Assembly: GCA_033297205.1 (NCBI GenBank) | Contig: MU859065.1 | Span: forward strand, 248,001-312,000 | Origin: Pseudoneurospora amorphoporcata | Lineage: Eukaryota; Ascomycota; Sordariomycetes; Sordariales; Sordariaceae | Direction: 5' to 3' | DNA: 64,000 nucleotides | Shown: one piece after another, positions 33,595 through 45,200 of the stretch | How positions within the stretch are numbered: position 1 is the stretch's first letter | How the letters are laid out: every line of letters starts with the position of its first letter | Made by a program: the position numbers and the translations under genes | The notes under the pieces: generated by a model | Seen by the model: the letters and a program-made list of their open reading frames with translations, nothing else | Database searches by the model: none | Told to the model about the DNA's origin: nothing

Positions 33595-35500
33595 TGACGT
33601 CCACCGGATTGTGTGGCCTGCCAGGTATTGAATCTTGATATTGGCAGTGCCAAGCTGTCAACAATCGCTCCAGTAAGTGAGTGACTGCTCCGAATGCCAG
33701 ACTTTGTAAAACAGATAGGTGTAAGGCTGTTGTGTGACACGCTAGGGAGACATCCTCCTGGAGATCAATGTTGGGAGTTGTATAGAGGTGCCTCCCATCG
33801 TTGACAATAGGAACCCACATGATGAAGATCAAATGCACATCAATTGGGCTTTTGCAACGGTCCGAGGGGAAAGAGCGATGAGGAGTCGATGAGGTCGGGG
33901 TTGTTTTTTCAACGGCGGGGTCCATCATGCAAAACAGAAAGGGCAGTGGAGGTTGCTGAATCGCTGGATCGGGTACCTGGGCTTGCGGGCTTGTTGCCTG
34001 GGTATCTCCATCACGATGCCAGTAACAACGGAAGGACCTCCGGTTGCTGGGCTACCTGTCATCACTTTCAGTCATTGCTGTAGAGGGGAAGGAAGGGACA
34101 AGCCTAGGAGGGGAGGGGAAGAAGTGCACTGGTACAAGTCGAGATACCTAGCCGATACCGATAGGCGATAAGCAACACCACACCTTCCCGCCTCCCGGTA
34201 GGTTCCATTGTTGACGACGAGGAAGGTGCTGACCCGTAATCTCATGCATGTAGCCGGTCTTTTGGGGGGGGAAGGGGGGAGGTAGGGTATCCGATGCTTT
34301 GGACACTTGGCCGGGCCGCTGCGGCCACCATGCAACAAAGTCCACCTCACGCGTTTTCGGGGTCCTCTCGCTTCAACTTCCCTCCAGTTGCCCCTTCTTC
34401 TTTTGGCTGATGGAGGTGGAGGGAGGGGCAGGGGAATGGGGTCAAAAAAAAGGGTTGAAGCCAGCAGAAGAGACCGGGATTTGTGTGTCAAAGGTCGGTC
34501 GGTATACGAAACGACAACGGTCGCGAATAATCGCAAAAATTACTATTACAGCAATTGCAAACTCGGGCCGGGGTCCAAAAAAGAGGCTTGGGAATGATGC
34601 GGGACCAATTTCGTGTCGTAGTCAACCTCTCCGTCTCTGAAGCTTCAATCCCGTTGGCTGCCGTTCTTTCACAGCACTCAGTTTAAAGTTATTTTGGGGT
34701 CCTGACCGGCACCCGCTCCGGGGGCGGTTTGAGTAGGTTTTGGGTACCGAGCGTGACGCCTTTTCAGCCTCGCTCGCTGGCAGTTGTCTTGCATTCTCCC
34801 CGCCGTCACCCGCCATTTGTCTTTCATAACAAGTGCCAGTGCAGTTGAGCGGGTGTCAACTGATCGTAATGGTGGGATGAGGCGCTTCCCCGGACCAAGA
34901 AAACCAAAGTGACAGACCCCGTCCCGCCCTACCGCAAGTCTTTGCCACTCGGGCCCGGATATCGGTATCGTCAGCCGTACACTATCGTGGCCGTATCGTG
35001 GTTCCGCGTCGTGGTTGGCATGTACAGCGTAGCAAACCAAGGCGCCAAGCCAAACCCGACGGTAACGGGGAACGGGGCCATTTACGGATCCAACATAACG
35101 GATTTTGCCGCAGTGCCGCCAATGCGTGCGTAATCGACGAGGAATCCGTCGTATGATCAGGGTTAAGGCCTGGCCGTCGGGACGAGACCGGCTTGGGATC
35201 TCAAAAGATAACAGGCCCGTCTTGAACTTCCCGTTCCGTCAAAAGACTTTGAGATCAATATTCGATCACGATGGCAGTTGAACCCGAGGAAGGACGGAGG
35301 CAAAGACGAGCAGAGTAGCAGGGCAAAAGAGGAGGTCAAGGAGGGGAAGAGCCGTGCGTGCGTCCCAAGGTTGTGCCTGTGTCTCCGTGTGTCCGTGTCC
35401 CTGCTCGGTACTAAGGTATGTCGACTGGGTGTTGAAAAGAAAAGATATGCAAAAGATATGGCCTGTGTCGCCAACGGATCTGGTTCGGGTCACAGGAACC
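33595..35500. other. Gene-free stretch
   Basis: No supportable gene on either strand. GC-rich and AT-rich patches alternate, with short G runs near 34266. Confidence 0.4.
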
Positions 35501-36044
35501 TACTCGTCGGTTAGGTGGATTCGCTTCGCCAGCCAATCAACTTTCATAGTGCCTCTGAGAGTCGGGATTTTTACCTATAACGCGCAAGCTCTGTAATGGT
35601 TTTAGAACTTTAACTACAATTGCTCGACCACATCAAATGGCAATAAGACAAAAATGAACTAAATTGAAGATATTAATATAAGAAGCAACTCAAAATTTTG
35701 AAATTAAAAACTCAAAATTGCACTCTCAATAATCGTTTGCATCTAATATTCTAGCCTATAATCTCGGAGTATTTTAGCTAGGGTTAGGGTTCTGACTAAA
35801 CTTTTCTTCAACTTTTTGAACTCTTTTTCTTAACTAATTCTTAAGCAAATTTAATGCAAAGATATTCTTTTGATAGAGAAAGGTTAGAAAATACTACGAG
35901 TGAAATTAGAATTGAAATTTTTAAATTGAGTTAAGATATTCTAAATCATTATAGAGCTTGCACGTTACAGGTAAAAATCTCGACTCTCATAGTCCCTCTA
36001 AGAGTTGGTTAGCTAGCGAAGCGAATCCACCTAACCGACGAGTA
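35501..36044. mobile_element. AT-rich inverted-repeat element with TA duplication
   Basis: The left end, CTCGTCGGTTAGGTGG and onward, is matched in reverse complement at the right end. Similarity runs about 100-125 bp inward with scattered, mainly C/T or G/A differences. The element including the TA duplication (35501-35502 and 36043-36044) is 544 bp. The core (about 35600-35940) is strongly AT-rich and has no frame of note. It is either a MITE or the decayed remnant of a Tc1/mariner-type transposon, with C-to-T decay like RIP. Confidence 0.82.
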
Positions 36045-37452
36045 AGGTAGGTTGTCCAAAAGTTGAGCAGCTGTATGGCCCTAGATTCGCCCACGCCCAG
36101 GCAATATACGGGAAGCTGCTTACACTACGTGTACTGTCACCACTGCGAACCCAGATTGGCTGCGCTTGCTCAATGTGGGATGGGTCGAGGTTGGCGAGTG
36201 CGAGTGGAACGGAGGAGCGAATGGAGCGGGCCAAGGCGCCATGGGAACGGTGCTCCATGTCCCGCAAGCGCCGTTCTCGCAGAGAACGAGCCAGCCTTTG
36301 CTGCATTCTCAGTGGATGGCCGACTCGCTCTATCAACCTTGGTGTACTTGCGTTACCAGTGCAGCTGTCCTACATGAGCACGCTTTCTTGTCTACTGTTA
36401 TATCTTGATTGTCAAAACAGATGACGGGAGTCCTTGACCCAAATGGGCGTAGCTAGCCCCTAATCGAGAGATCTGTCAAGCCCCAAGAAAAAAAAAAAAG
36501 ACCGAGGCGGACGGACTATAGGTAAAATAATTAAAACAGGAGGAGATGTGGGTCGCTTGGGTCACGGTTGCAGCAAGCCATGCATGTGAGGTGTGTACAG
36601 ATGTGCGTGTACTGTATGGTGTATGTGGGCGAGTTCAAGCCCGGCAACGGGAATGAGTGCCATCGAGGAGGCTCCGAGGGTCATGACTATGTTCAAGTTT
36701 TCTTGGGAAGCGGACTGCAACTTTCTTTTTGTCTAGACCAATTATGGGGTCAGCTGCCGGTCTGGAGAGATCAAGATAGGTCAAAAAGTATTTTGGCACA
36801 CGAGTTCTTAGGACCATCCCACCGGCGTCATGACGGTATAGACGGTACGGTAGGTACCTTAGTCAAAGTTGACGTCGGGGACGAGTGGAGGCCATGCTCA
36901 ACCTGAACACAAGGTCAAAAGCAGACTATTTGAAAGGAACCGTTAAACGTTTTGGCCCATTATTCGGGCAGGCATCCATGGAGCCCAGGAAGGTACACTG
37001 CCATCGTGACAGCCCCAAGACGGGACCCGAATTCTGTGACTCTGGATAAGGTACCTTACTAAACTTGACATCTCCCATCCCGATCTGATCCTCCTTCCGC
37101 CGGCTCTGCCTCCGAGTCTGTTTTGACAAACCACCGAATAAGCGAAACTCTTAACATTACCTCTTTTATTATTACCTTACCCCCGTCGGCCGAGGATCCA
37201 TTTGCTGGAAAATCCCCAAGCTTATTAGAGGGGGATCCGTAGGGGCCGCTGGGACCACATTGCAGAGGGGAGGTACCTGCCGGGCCAGGGCAGGTACTGG
37301 ACTTCCAGTGATGAGCCCGGGCATGCTGCCAGACTCGTAGAGGTAGGAACCTGGAAGGCCAGAGCCGCCCACCTGTTGAGCGGTCCCCACAATAACATTC
37401 TCCACGGGCGCATCCAACGCTTACCCGCTAGTTGAGCATTCCCATTGGCTCA
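36045..37452. other. Gene-free stretch upstream of ras-2
   Basis: No supportable gene. The right part holds several GGTACC/GGTACCTT motifs and is likely promoter DNA for ras-2. Confidence 0.4.
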
Positions 37453-38031
37453 ATGCATCCCCCTCTAATCCACTCTGGGTCCTGCTACCCATCCACTCCA
37501 TCCTGGCCAGCCAGAACACCTGTACTCCCCAACCACACTACCGACTACCTACATACTTGTAGCACTGCCAACCACTGGCAGCCATTCAACCCCCCCCGGC
37601 TGCTCTTCTTCTTATCATTCTTCTCCCTCACATCATTCTTTCCCCCCCCAATCCATAACCTCAACCTCAACCATCCAAGACGACCATCACGACGACGACG
37701 TGACGACTACGGTTCAAATCCCCGCCGCCCTTCTCAGTCGCTGAACGCCTGCTCCAATTGCCACTCATTTCGTGGCTGCGCCTGTTAGAGCTTCACTCTG
37801 CAAACACGCAACAACACTCACTCTGCTCCTCGCTACTACTACTACCACCACCCATACTATTACGCCTTCCCACATCCCACCACATTCCGACTCGCGGCGA
37901 AGCCCCTGCTCTCATTGCTCTTCTCCCCTTATTCATATACGTCTTCCGCCCTTCATCCAAGCCTTCCTTGGTGCTGCTCCAGCTTCCTCGATACTTGGAC
38001 ATCCGCGAAAGAACGACAGCAAGACTCCATC
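37453..38031 (+). promoter_or_regulatory. Pyrimidine-rich 5' leader of ras-2 with a 111-codon upstream frame
   Basis: Bases 37590-38000 are CT/CA-rich, as in long fungal 5' leaders. A frame from the ATG at 37453 to the stop ending at 37788 (111 residues) lies upstream of the ras-2 ATG. If transcribed it would act as an upstream ORF; its content is low-complexity. The transcript start is not visible. Confidence 0.35.
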
Positions 38032-38883
38032 ATGGTGGGGAACAAACAGGTGTTATACAAGTTGGTGGTGCTCGGTGACGGAGGCGTGGGGAAGACTGCC
38101 TTGACCATCCAGCTCTGCTTGGAGCATTTCGTCGAAACTGTGAGTCTGCTTTTGCTCATAACCGTCTCCCCTTCACGCTGATCATCTGGCTACGCAATCG
38201 CACATCCCTGCATTGCCCACGTCCCTCCCTGCCTTGCTGGCTGGCCAACCAGCCGCCTGCATATCTGCATTCCCAGCTCGTCGCTAACCTGGACAATTCA
38301 GTATGATCCCACTATCGAGGACTCCTACAGGAAACAGGTCGTCATTGACGGCCAGGCATGTATGCTAGAGGTTCTGGACACAGCAGGACAGGAAGAGTAT
38401 ACGGCACTACGAGACCAGTGGATTCGAGATGGCGAGGGCTTCGTGCTAGTATACAGCATCTCATCACGCTCGTCCTTCTCGCGCATCAAGAAGTTCCACC
38501 ACCAGATTCAAAGGGTCAAGGAGTCGACTTCGTCACCGTCAGCGTACCCAGGATCATCACCTCTCGCCGCTACCAACCCGTCCGCGCCTGTGCCGATCAT
38601 GCTAGTGGGCAACAAGAGCGACCGCGTCACGGAGCGCGAAGTCTCCACACAAGAAGGACATGCTTTGGCGCGAGAGCTTGGCTGCGAGTTCACTGAAGCG
38701 TCGGCAAAGACACGCACAAATGTCGAAAAGGCTTTCTACGACGTCGTTAAGCAGCTGCGAAAACAGCGACAGCAAGGACAATCAGCACCGCGCATGCTAC
38801 CGCCATCAGGGAATAGCAAGAGCGAAAAGTACAGTGGGACAGAAAAACCCAAGCGTCCCCGTGGAAAGTGTTTGATTCTATGA
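38032..38883 (+). CDS. ras-2: Ras-family small GTPase, Ras2 type
   Basis: Two exons, 38032-38139 and 38302-38883, give 229 residues; the 162-nt intron has a GTGAGT donor, a GCTAAC branch site and a CAG acceptor. The GTPase motifs are complete: P-loop GDGGVGKT (residues 15-22), switch I YDPTIEDSY, switch II DTAGQEEYT, NKSD and EASAK. The C-terminal CAAX box is CLIL (226-229), whose final Leu favours geranylgeranylation, after a Lys-rich hypervariable region without a second Cys. A Ser/Pro/Ala-rich insertion before the NKSD strand is typical of filamentous Ras2 proteins. The switch II sequence separates it from Rap/Krev-1 and Rheb. Ras2 of Neurospora and plant pathogens acts in hyphal growth, conidiation and MAPK/cAMP signalling. 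The symbol is assigned by sequence type. Confidence 0.9.
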
Positions 38884-41800
38884 GCGGTTTCGCAATGGGT
38901 GTTGGGTCTTTTGGCAGGTACTGATGAAACACTGTCGCACTTCCTGCCTTGCTTCTCTTTCCGGGGCCGCGGGGAGGCGGCCGCGGCCCACACATCAGCC
39001 AGACCCCGTTTTTCCCTCCCCCAGTTCTTGGCGCAAAATGCGTTCGGTCGATGCGCGAATATCCCCGACCCGGGACCCCGGATACGTCCCAACACATACG
39101 GCCGGCACACCAACTCGGGCGTTCTCGTTGCATACTTGCACTCATTCGGGCCCGTATCCGCAACGATTACCCATTACTGAAAAGAAAAGCTCGCCGATTT
39201 ATTGCGCATATACCACAACCAACCACACACTCGCATACGCTCATACATTTCACACTTTCTCATTACACATGACACAAACGACGTACCAAATTCTCCATAT
39301 GGCGAATGGCGCACGATTCAAAAGAGGGCATCCGATTTGGCGGGAGATGGGAAATGGGGAAAGGGCGCAAATATCATATTCACTTCGGTTTCTTTCTCGT
39401 TTATTTTCTCGACCAGGTAGTTGGAGAAAGTGTCTTTTCTGGTTTTTACCCTTTCCCTCCTTTGTTTTCAAACAAGTTTTTACTTCTTTATTTCCTTTTG
39501 TTCGGGTTTCAACAAGGCCACCAATTTTCGTGGAGGGGTGGTTTCTTTGGAGTTTGGGGGGCAACAACACAGAAGGAACTGCATATCCCCATCCTAAACG
39601 GAAAGTTGGCGACTAGATATACCGGTCTTGGGCATTTGGGAGGGGGGGAGTGATATCATCCAGAGTCTGGTTGGCCCTGGGCCGGGCCGTTCTCGGCGAG
39701 AAGACGGCGGCAAAGGCACCAAAGGAGAGGGATAGGTTGGAGAGTCCTATGCGCAAGGACGTAGCGGGACTTCCGGTATGCTCGTCTGGATGCGCCAACG
39801 GGTGTAGATGGCAAAGAGGCTACAAAAAGGATGGCCATGATGGAGACAGAGCAAGGCGTGTATTTTGGACAACATGGAATGATTCCATTACCTAGCTTGA
39901 TACCTCTTAGCTCAGTATTGCAGATGCTGTGAACATCAGCTTTGTCCCAAGTGTCCAAAGAGAAGCCGTCTGATCAATAGTTGATGCCAAAGCGATATTT
40001 TGAATTCAATGTGTGTTGTTGATCTCGGCTTATGATTGGGTCGTTGACAGAACGTCGGCGATGTCAACTGGTCATGGATGGGGATGGCAGAGCTACACCA
40101 AAGACCATTACAGCTGAAAGTCGCGGGGTGGTGGGACAGCCAACGAGCCAAAAGATGAGTATCTCGGACACACAGGCCTTCCACGAACACGCTTGTACGA
40201 TTGCTTGGTATCTCCACTCGTGTTCATGTTGTACTTATCTGGTAAACTCGAGCTCCGCTTGTTTGTTTGTATATGTACACGTATGCATGTACCTATGTAA
40301 AGCCCCGCGCGGCGCGGTTTACGCGGTTTTACGGGCGGGTATGTGCTTACGAATCTACAATATGATCTTCGCTGCACTTTGTTAGCTGAATGGCGGCTGT
40401 CACAACTGCATAGCATATGGAGGTGTGGTGATAGCCAAATAAGCGACAAAATATGGAAGTCCGTCATCATGACTAGAACTAGGATCTCAAAATCATCATA
40501 ACTAGAACTAGGATTTCAAAACAGCAACCAAAAGCAGGCAGATGATCACGCCTTCACCCATGGGTAAAGTTCTGACTATGTATGACTAAACTAACCCTCC
40601 CCCGTTGTTTCTCCCCATTGTTTTGGACAGTAATGAGCCTCATTTCCATGGTTTTTTAAGAATTCGAATGGATCTTTGCGCAACAAAACAGGGCGAACTC
40701 CTAAGCACCAAGACTACCTTAACTTCTAGGCAGACTCGTATACCCAAGGCGGCTCGATACTCCCAAAATGCCGGCCTGTGATGTCAAGTGCTTGCATAAC
40801 TGCCGTTTCCTGAAATAGGAACTTGCTGCTGCTGCTGTAGGAGGATAATAGACATGTCAAGGCAAGCAGGTAGGTAGGTAGGTAGGCATGGCAGGCATGA
40901 CGGCGACGGCGGTATCGGGACGACGCGGGACAGAGGGCAGTTAGGACAGCCTGACTGCGACCTGTGAGCAATTGGGGGTTTGTTTGCGTCTACCACCGCA
41001 CCGCACTGCCGCATCAAACCCTCAAAGGATACGATACGAGATGCGCTTTCACGGCGTGGTCGGAGCAAGGACAGCGAAATAACGAGAGCGAAAGCGGGAC
41101 CGGACCGGATGGATACCTCTACCTACGTACACAAAATGTCTGATGTGATTGATAAATCCAAGACATGGTCAAGCTTCAGGACAGGACAGGACATGGGCAG
41201 GGTCATGATAATGGTGAGACGGAATGGCTGGCAGGATGGGTGAGACCGGAGCGAAGAGCGGGAGTGCCCGACCGCGGTTCCCGTCCGTCCACGCCCCGCC
41301 GTCGCCGCCGCTACCTACCGTATTATGGAGCCCCATATGAACCATGGTGAAGCATGCTTGGTGATGAGCATAATGAGCAATGATGGGCATGGCTCAAAGC
41401 GCAAGATACCATGGTCACGGATAAAATGCTCTCCCCGGATGGCCCCGGATGCCGTCCGTTTGGATCATCTTTTTGGAGGGTGTGAATGAGTGAATTGGTT
41501 GAATGGGGAGTTTTTCTTTGAATGCTTGTTGGTTAGTTGGTCTAGTTGGTTGGTTGAAGAGAGAGGATTGTCGACGTTGTCAGCACGCACGCTACGCTAC
41601 TGTACGCATCACAGACAATCGACACTCAACCCGGCCTCTTTGGGGGCATGGATGCGATTGGATTCCACACAAGGACAAAACGATGTTCAATCCAACAGAT
41701 GAGAGACAGACGACAGACCAATGGGTACGCATCAGGCTCGTTACATCGATTTCGTCTTTCTGGAGAGTCTGTGAGATGTGGGTGCTAAGGTAATATCGAG

Positions 41801-41914
41801 GACTGAATCTCAAAACCAAATGCGACACAACCGGGCCGTTAGAGCTTATTTTCCTGCGGTTGATACAACTACATATCACAGATATCGCTAACAACCACTC
41901 TTTTTAGGTACGTA
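38884..41914. other. Gene-free stretch after ras-2
   Basis: Frames up to 230 codons occur just after ras-2 on the plus strand (38924-39616), but they are low-complexity and probably 3' UTR and flanking DNA. A short AGGT microsatellite is at 40868-40886. Confidence 0.4.
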
Positions 41915-42252
41915 CAGGAATTTCCATGGATAATGCATGTAATCTGGGACGGCACTTTGGATGCATTTAGAGGCATATATACACGAGCAGGCACATGCCA
42001 AGACTTCCTGCTGCACTAACACAGAAATTTTTGGATGACTTTAGGGGGTCCTTATAGCGGTCAAGCCCTAAAAAGACCTTGGAAAAATGTGCCATTAAAT
42101 GCATATACACCAATTTGACAGCCTAACAGACATACCTTTAAGCTTTGGTCGTGATGCACTTTCCTGTACTAAATTATTGCGGCCGCCAGATCTTAAGCAG
42201 TTAAACAGCTTCATGCACTTTCCAGTGCATGCACTCTCAGGGGTAATTACTG
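41915..42252. mobile_element. MITE family A, copy 2 (TA-flanked)
   Basis: The left end begins CAGGAATTTCC and the right end finishes GGGGTAATTACTG, a mutated copy of the inverted end. TA flanks both sides (41913-41914 and 42253-42254). The interior shares blocks with copy 1 in the same order, for example ATATACACCAATTTG and GTGCATGCACT. The length is 338 bp against 319 bp for copy 1, and the two are clearly diverged, so the insertions are old. No coding capacity. Confidence 0.82.
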
Positions 42253-42254
42253 TA

Positions 42255-45200
42255 GGGCAACCATCCATCAACATCCGTTCATATGCCATGTTCTATTCCC
42301 ACCGCGCCATCGCTCCGAATAGCTTTAAAGTGGGACCAAACGTTCTGCATGAAAGGGTAGCATCGCGAAAGTTACCTGAATGTACCTACCGTTACCGGCA
42401 GGCATTGTCAAAAAGAAGATGGCTCGGTCTCTCTGTATGGTGGCATGGACAGGGCATCAAAAGGCAAAGTGGAAAGAACGACCAAGAAGAAGAAAAAAAT
42501 GCCTTTTGAGGCTGTTTACCGAATGGAACTGACGTGATTGACAGTTAACGTGTCTCTCCGGGGGATTGCATTTCCTCTAACCTTTCTCGACAAGGAAAAC
42601 AAGACCGAAGCGGCGAACGCTCCCCGGAAGTTGCTGACCTTTCTCATCACACACGAATGCAGTGGACGCACATGTGGGAGGTGTGATTGTGGGATTGGAT
42701 GCTGGTCGCGATGAGTTGAGACACCTCTTTCGCTGCTGACGCTCCCACCTCACTAGTAACAAGCACCCGGGGGACCCATCTTTTTCAACCCCTTCCCATG
42801 CCATCATCTCACCATCACCACGTTTCACGTTGGGCACATCCTACTACTATCCCACGTTGGCTTACTTTTTTTGTATCAGAAACAGCGGTCCGAAGCGGTC
42901 CGCTTTGGCGGTTTGAAGAAAAATTTTCGTCCCTAGGCAGTTCCTGAAGAGGCCAGAGGCTATCTTGTTTGCCCTGTCCCTGTCACTCATTCTCGTCATT
43001 CTCGATGAGTCCCGGCCACCACCACCACCACCCCCCCCCCCCCCCTTACTCTCACATGTCTGTGCGCCTGCGCTCACCGGTGAAGCCAGGGCTCGCTCAA
43101 TCGCTCAAGAAAAAAAGAGCTGACGGATTAGTTGGTTGTGGGGGACGCTATTTTCTCTCTCTCAAGTCCCGACGGCTTCGGTTTCCTGGGTCTAATCCGC
43201 CGGCTAAAAAGCACGAGGGACAACTTCTGGCAAAAGGGAGGAAACACCCGATCGGATGGCTTTTGTGGTTGGCAATTCGAACGTTCGACCAACAGCAGAA
43301 ATTCCCGTCTGTGCCAGAGACGGGTTAGAGGGCCTACCTTCCTTCTTGATCCTTTTCTTGGCTCATTGGCTTGGCCAATTTCTGACCTACTTTATGTCCG
43401 AATCCCGATTTTGGCGCTTTTTCTGGAAGCCATCGCTCATCGGACGGTATATCGTCGGCAGTCAATTGACTTCACTCACTCACTCTTCTTCTCTGTTCTA
43501 ACATCACCGAGAGTACGCCGAGGGACTTCATACACACCCCGTTATACCGTACTTGAGTTAGGTTGGGCTGGCTGAGTAGCTAGTTGCTCGGTTGGGGCCA
43601 TCCCCTAGTGAAATGATGGAACAGGCAGACACATCCACAACCCACCCACCTCCTTTCCGCTAGCTCGTGAGAAACATGATTGCGGAATGAGGCCCGCTCT
43701 ATCTTATTCACTGCTTCTCATTAGTGCCCGGAGAAAGCCCCCGTGGAGATGAGATGGGATATGAAGGGTGGAAGAAAAGACGCGGGTTTTGAGAAAGAGG
43801 AAAGAGAAAGAAAATCACGCTAGGGTACATCTCTAACCATTTCAACGACCCGGCCCAGCAGTGGTGAAGACAGCTCGTTACCCAACATTACCGAAAAGCC
43901 AAGCCAAAGCCAAGCCGACTTACTGAGCGGGTAAAGCCGCCAAAAAGACGACAGGCTCGCAGGATCTGATAAGACCAAACCCAAAACGTCCACAGTGTCG
44001 TGACAGAGGAGACCCATACCGAGCATGAAATTCGCGATGCATACCCTCAAAAGTCTCGTCACCATCAGCACGAGACAAAAAAGATTCTCATCGACAAGGG
44101 GCGCTATCTTACCTCTAGAATTACCCCTGAACAGAGAGCGCGAGTTACTACCGCAATATGGAAGGTCGTGAGCAAGCAAACGAAACATGACAATATCTCA
44201 TCTCTCAACAGAATATATGGTTCCCACTCCTTACACTCGCCATGTCATGTCATGAGACAACACCGGCATTCTCGACGGCAATTATCATATGAGATGCGAA
44301 CAGACCTTGGAGGATGTTTCTGGCTTTCCATGCGGTCTCAAGGATTATTAGATACGCGACGGCTGAGCAATACCCAAAGACCATGAGGAGAACCATGGGT
44401 ATGAGCTGTTAGTCGACATTAGTGTTCAAACTTCCCCAGGGTTTTCTCTTCCAGCCGCTCGGGACATGCAATGAGACTCCAACGAGTCCACTACACTATA
44501 GTCCATGTATTGGGGAGCTGAGCTGAGTCGTACTATGTACGCACCAGCCGATCTCTACAGTAGTCTCCTCAAACCAGACTCTTCTCGACTTTCTCTATTC
44601 TCCAGTCTTCTCCAGTTATTCAACATCTCGTGGTCACACAAAACATGCGGCTGACCTTTGCCAGAGTGTAACAATACTCTGCCAGGCCGTTGACCGCTTT
44701 CTACGATGACACTCGCCTACCTTACCTACCCACTCACGTGCTGCTGCTGCTGTGCTATATACCGTCTTACTATTGCCAAGAACATCGTCGAAAGCTCCGT
44801 TTCGGCATAACGATTCGCATAGAAGTAGCTGCTCCGAGTCCCCAGTCCGTCTCCTGGGATTTCTCGCTGCATCGTCTCGCATTACTTTGGGGCACGCGGC
44901 ATTTTAGCTCGCGGCATTGCATGGCTCCTCGGAGACTGTTAATGCCGCTAATGTAGAGACATGGAACTCTCGGCCGCCAATCTTTTTTGAAAGAAAAAAA
45001 TTTTTTCTTGGGGGGGGGGGGGGGCTTTCCCTTTTCTCGGAGTCTTTGAATGACATTGCACTTCCTGTACCAGACCATTGGCCCGGGAAAAGAAGAACCC
45101 CTACCCTACGTTGCCAGATGGGAATGGATAACACGAAACCAGTCTGTTCAAGGGCTCCACAGAAGAAGGAAAGATCTTTTCTTTGCTATTTTCACGTGGC

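Noticed and set aside
35780..35790. Telomere-like GGGTTAGGGTT
   Set aside because: There are fewer than two repeat units, inside an AT-rich transposon remnant, so chance is enough.
37711..37726. T-arm-like GGTTCAAATCCCC suggesting a tRNA
   Set aside because: The flanks do not pair into a T stem, and no A box or acceptor stem is present.
38924..39616. 230-codon frame after ras-2
   Set aside because: Low-complexity content directly after the ras-2 stop with no domain; better explained as 3' UTR and flank.
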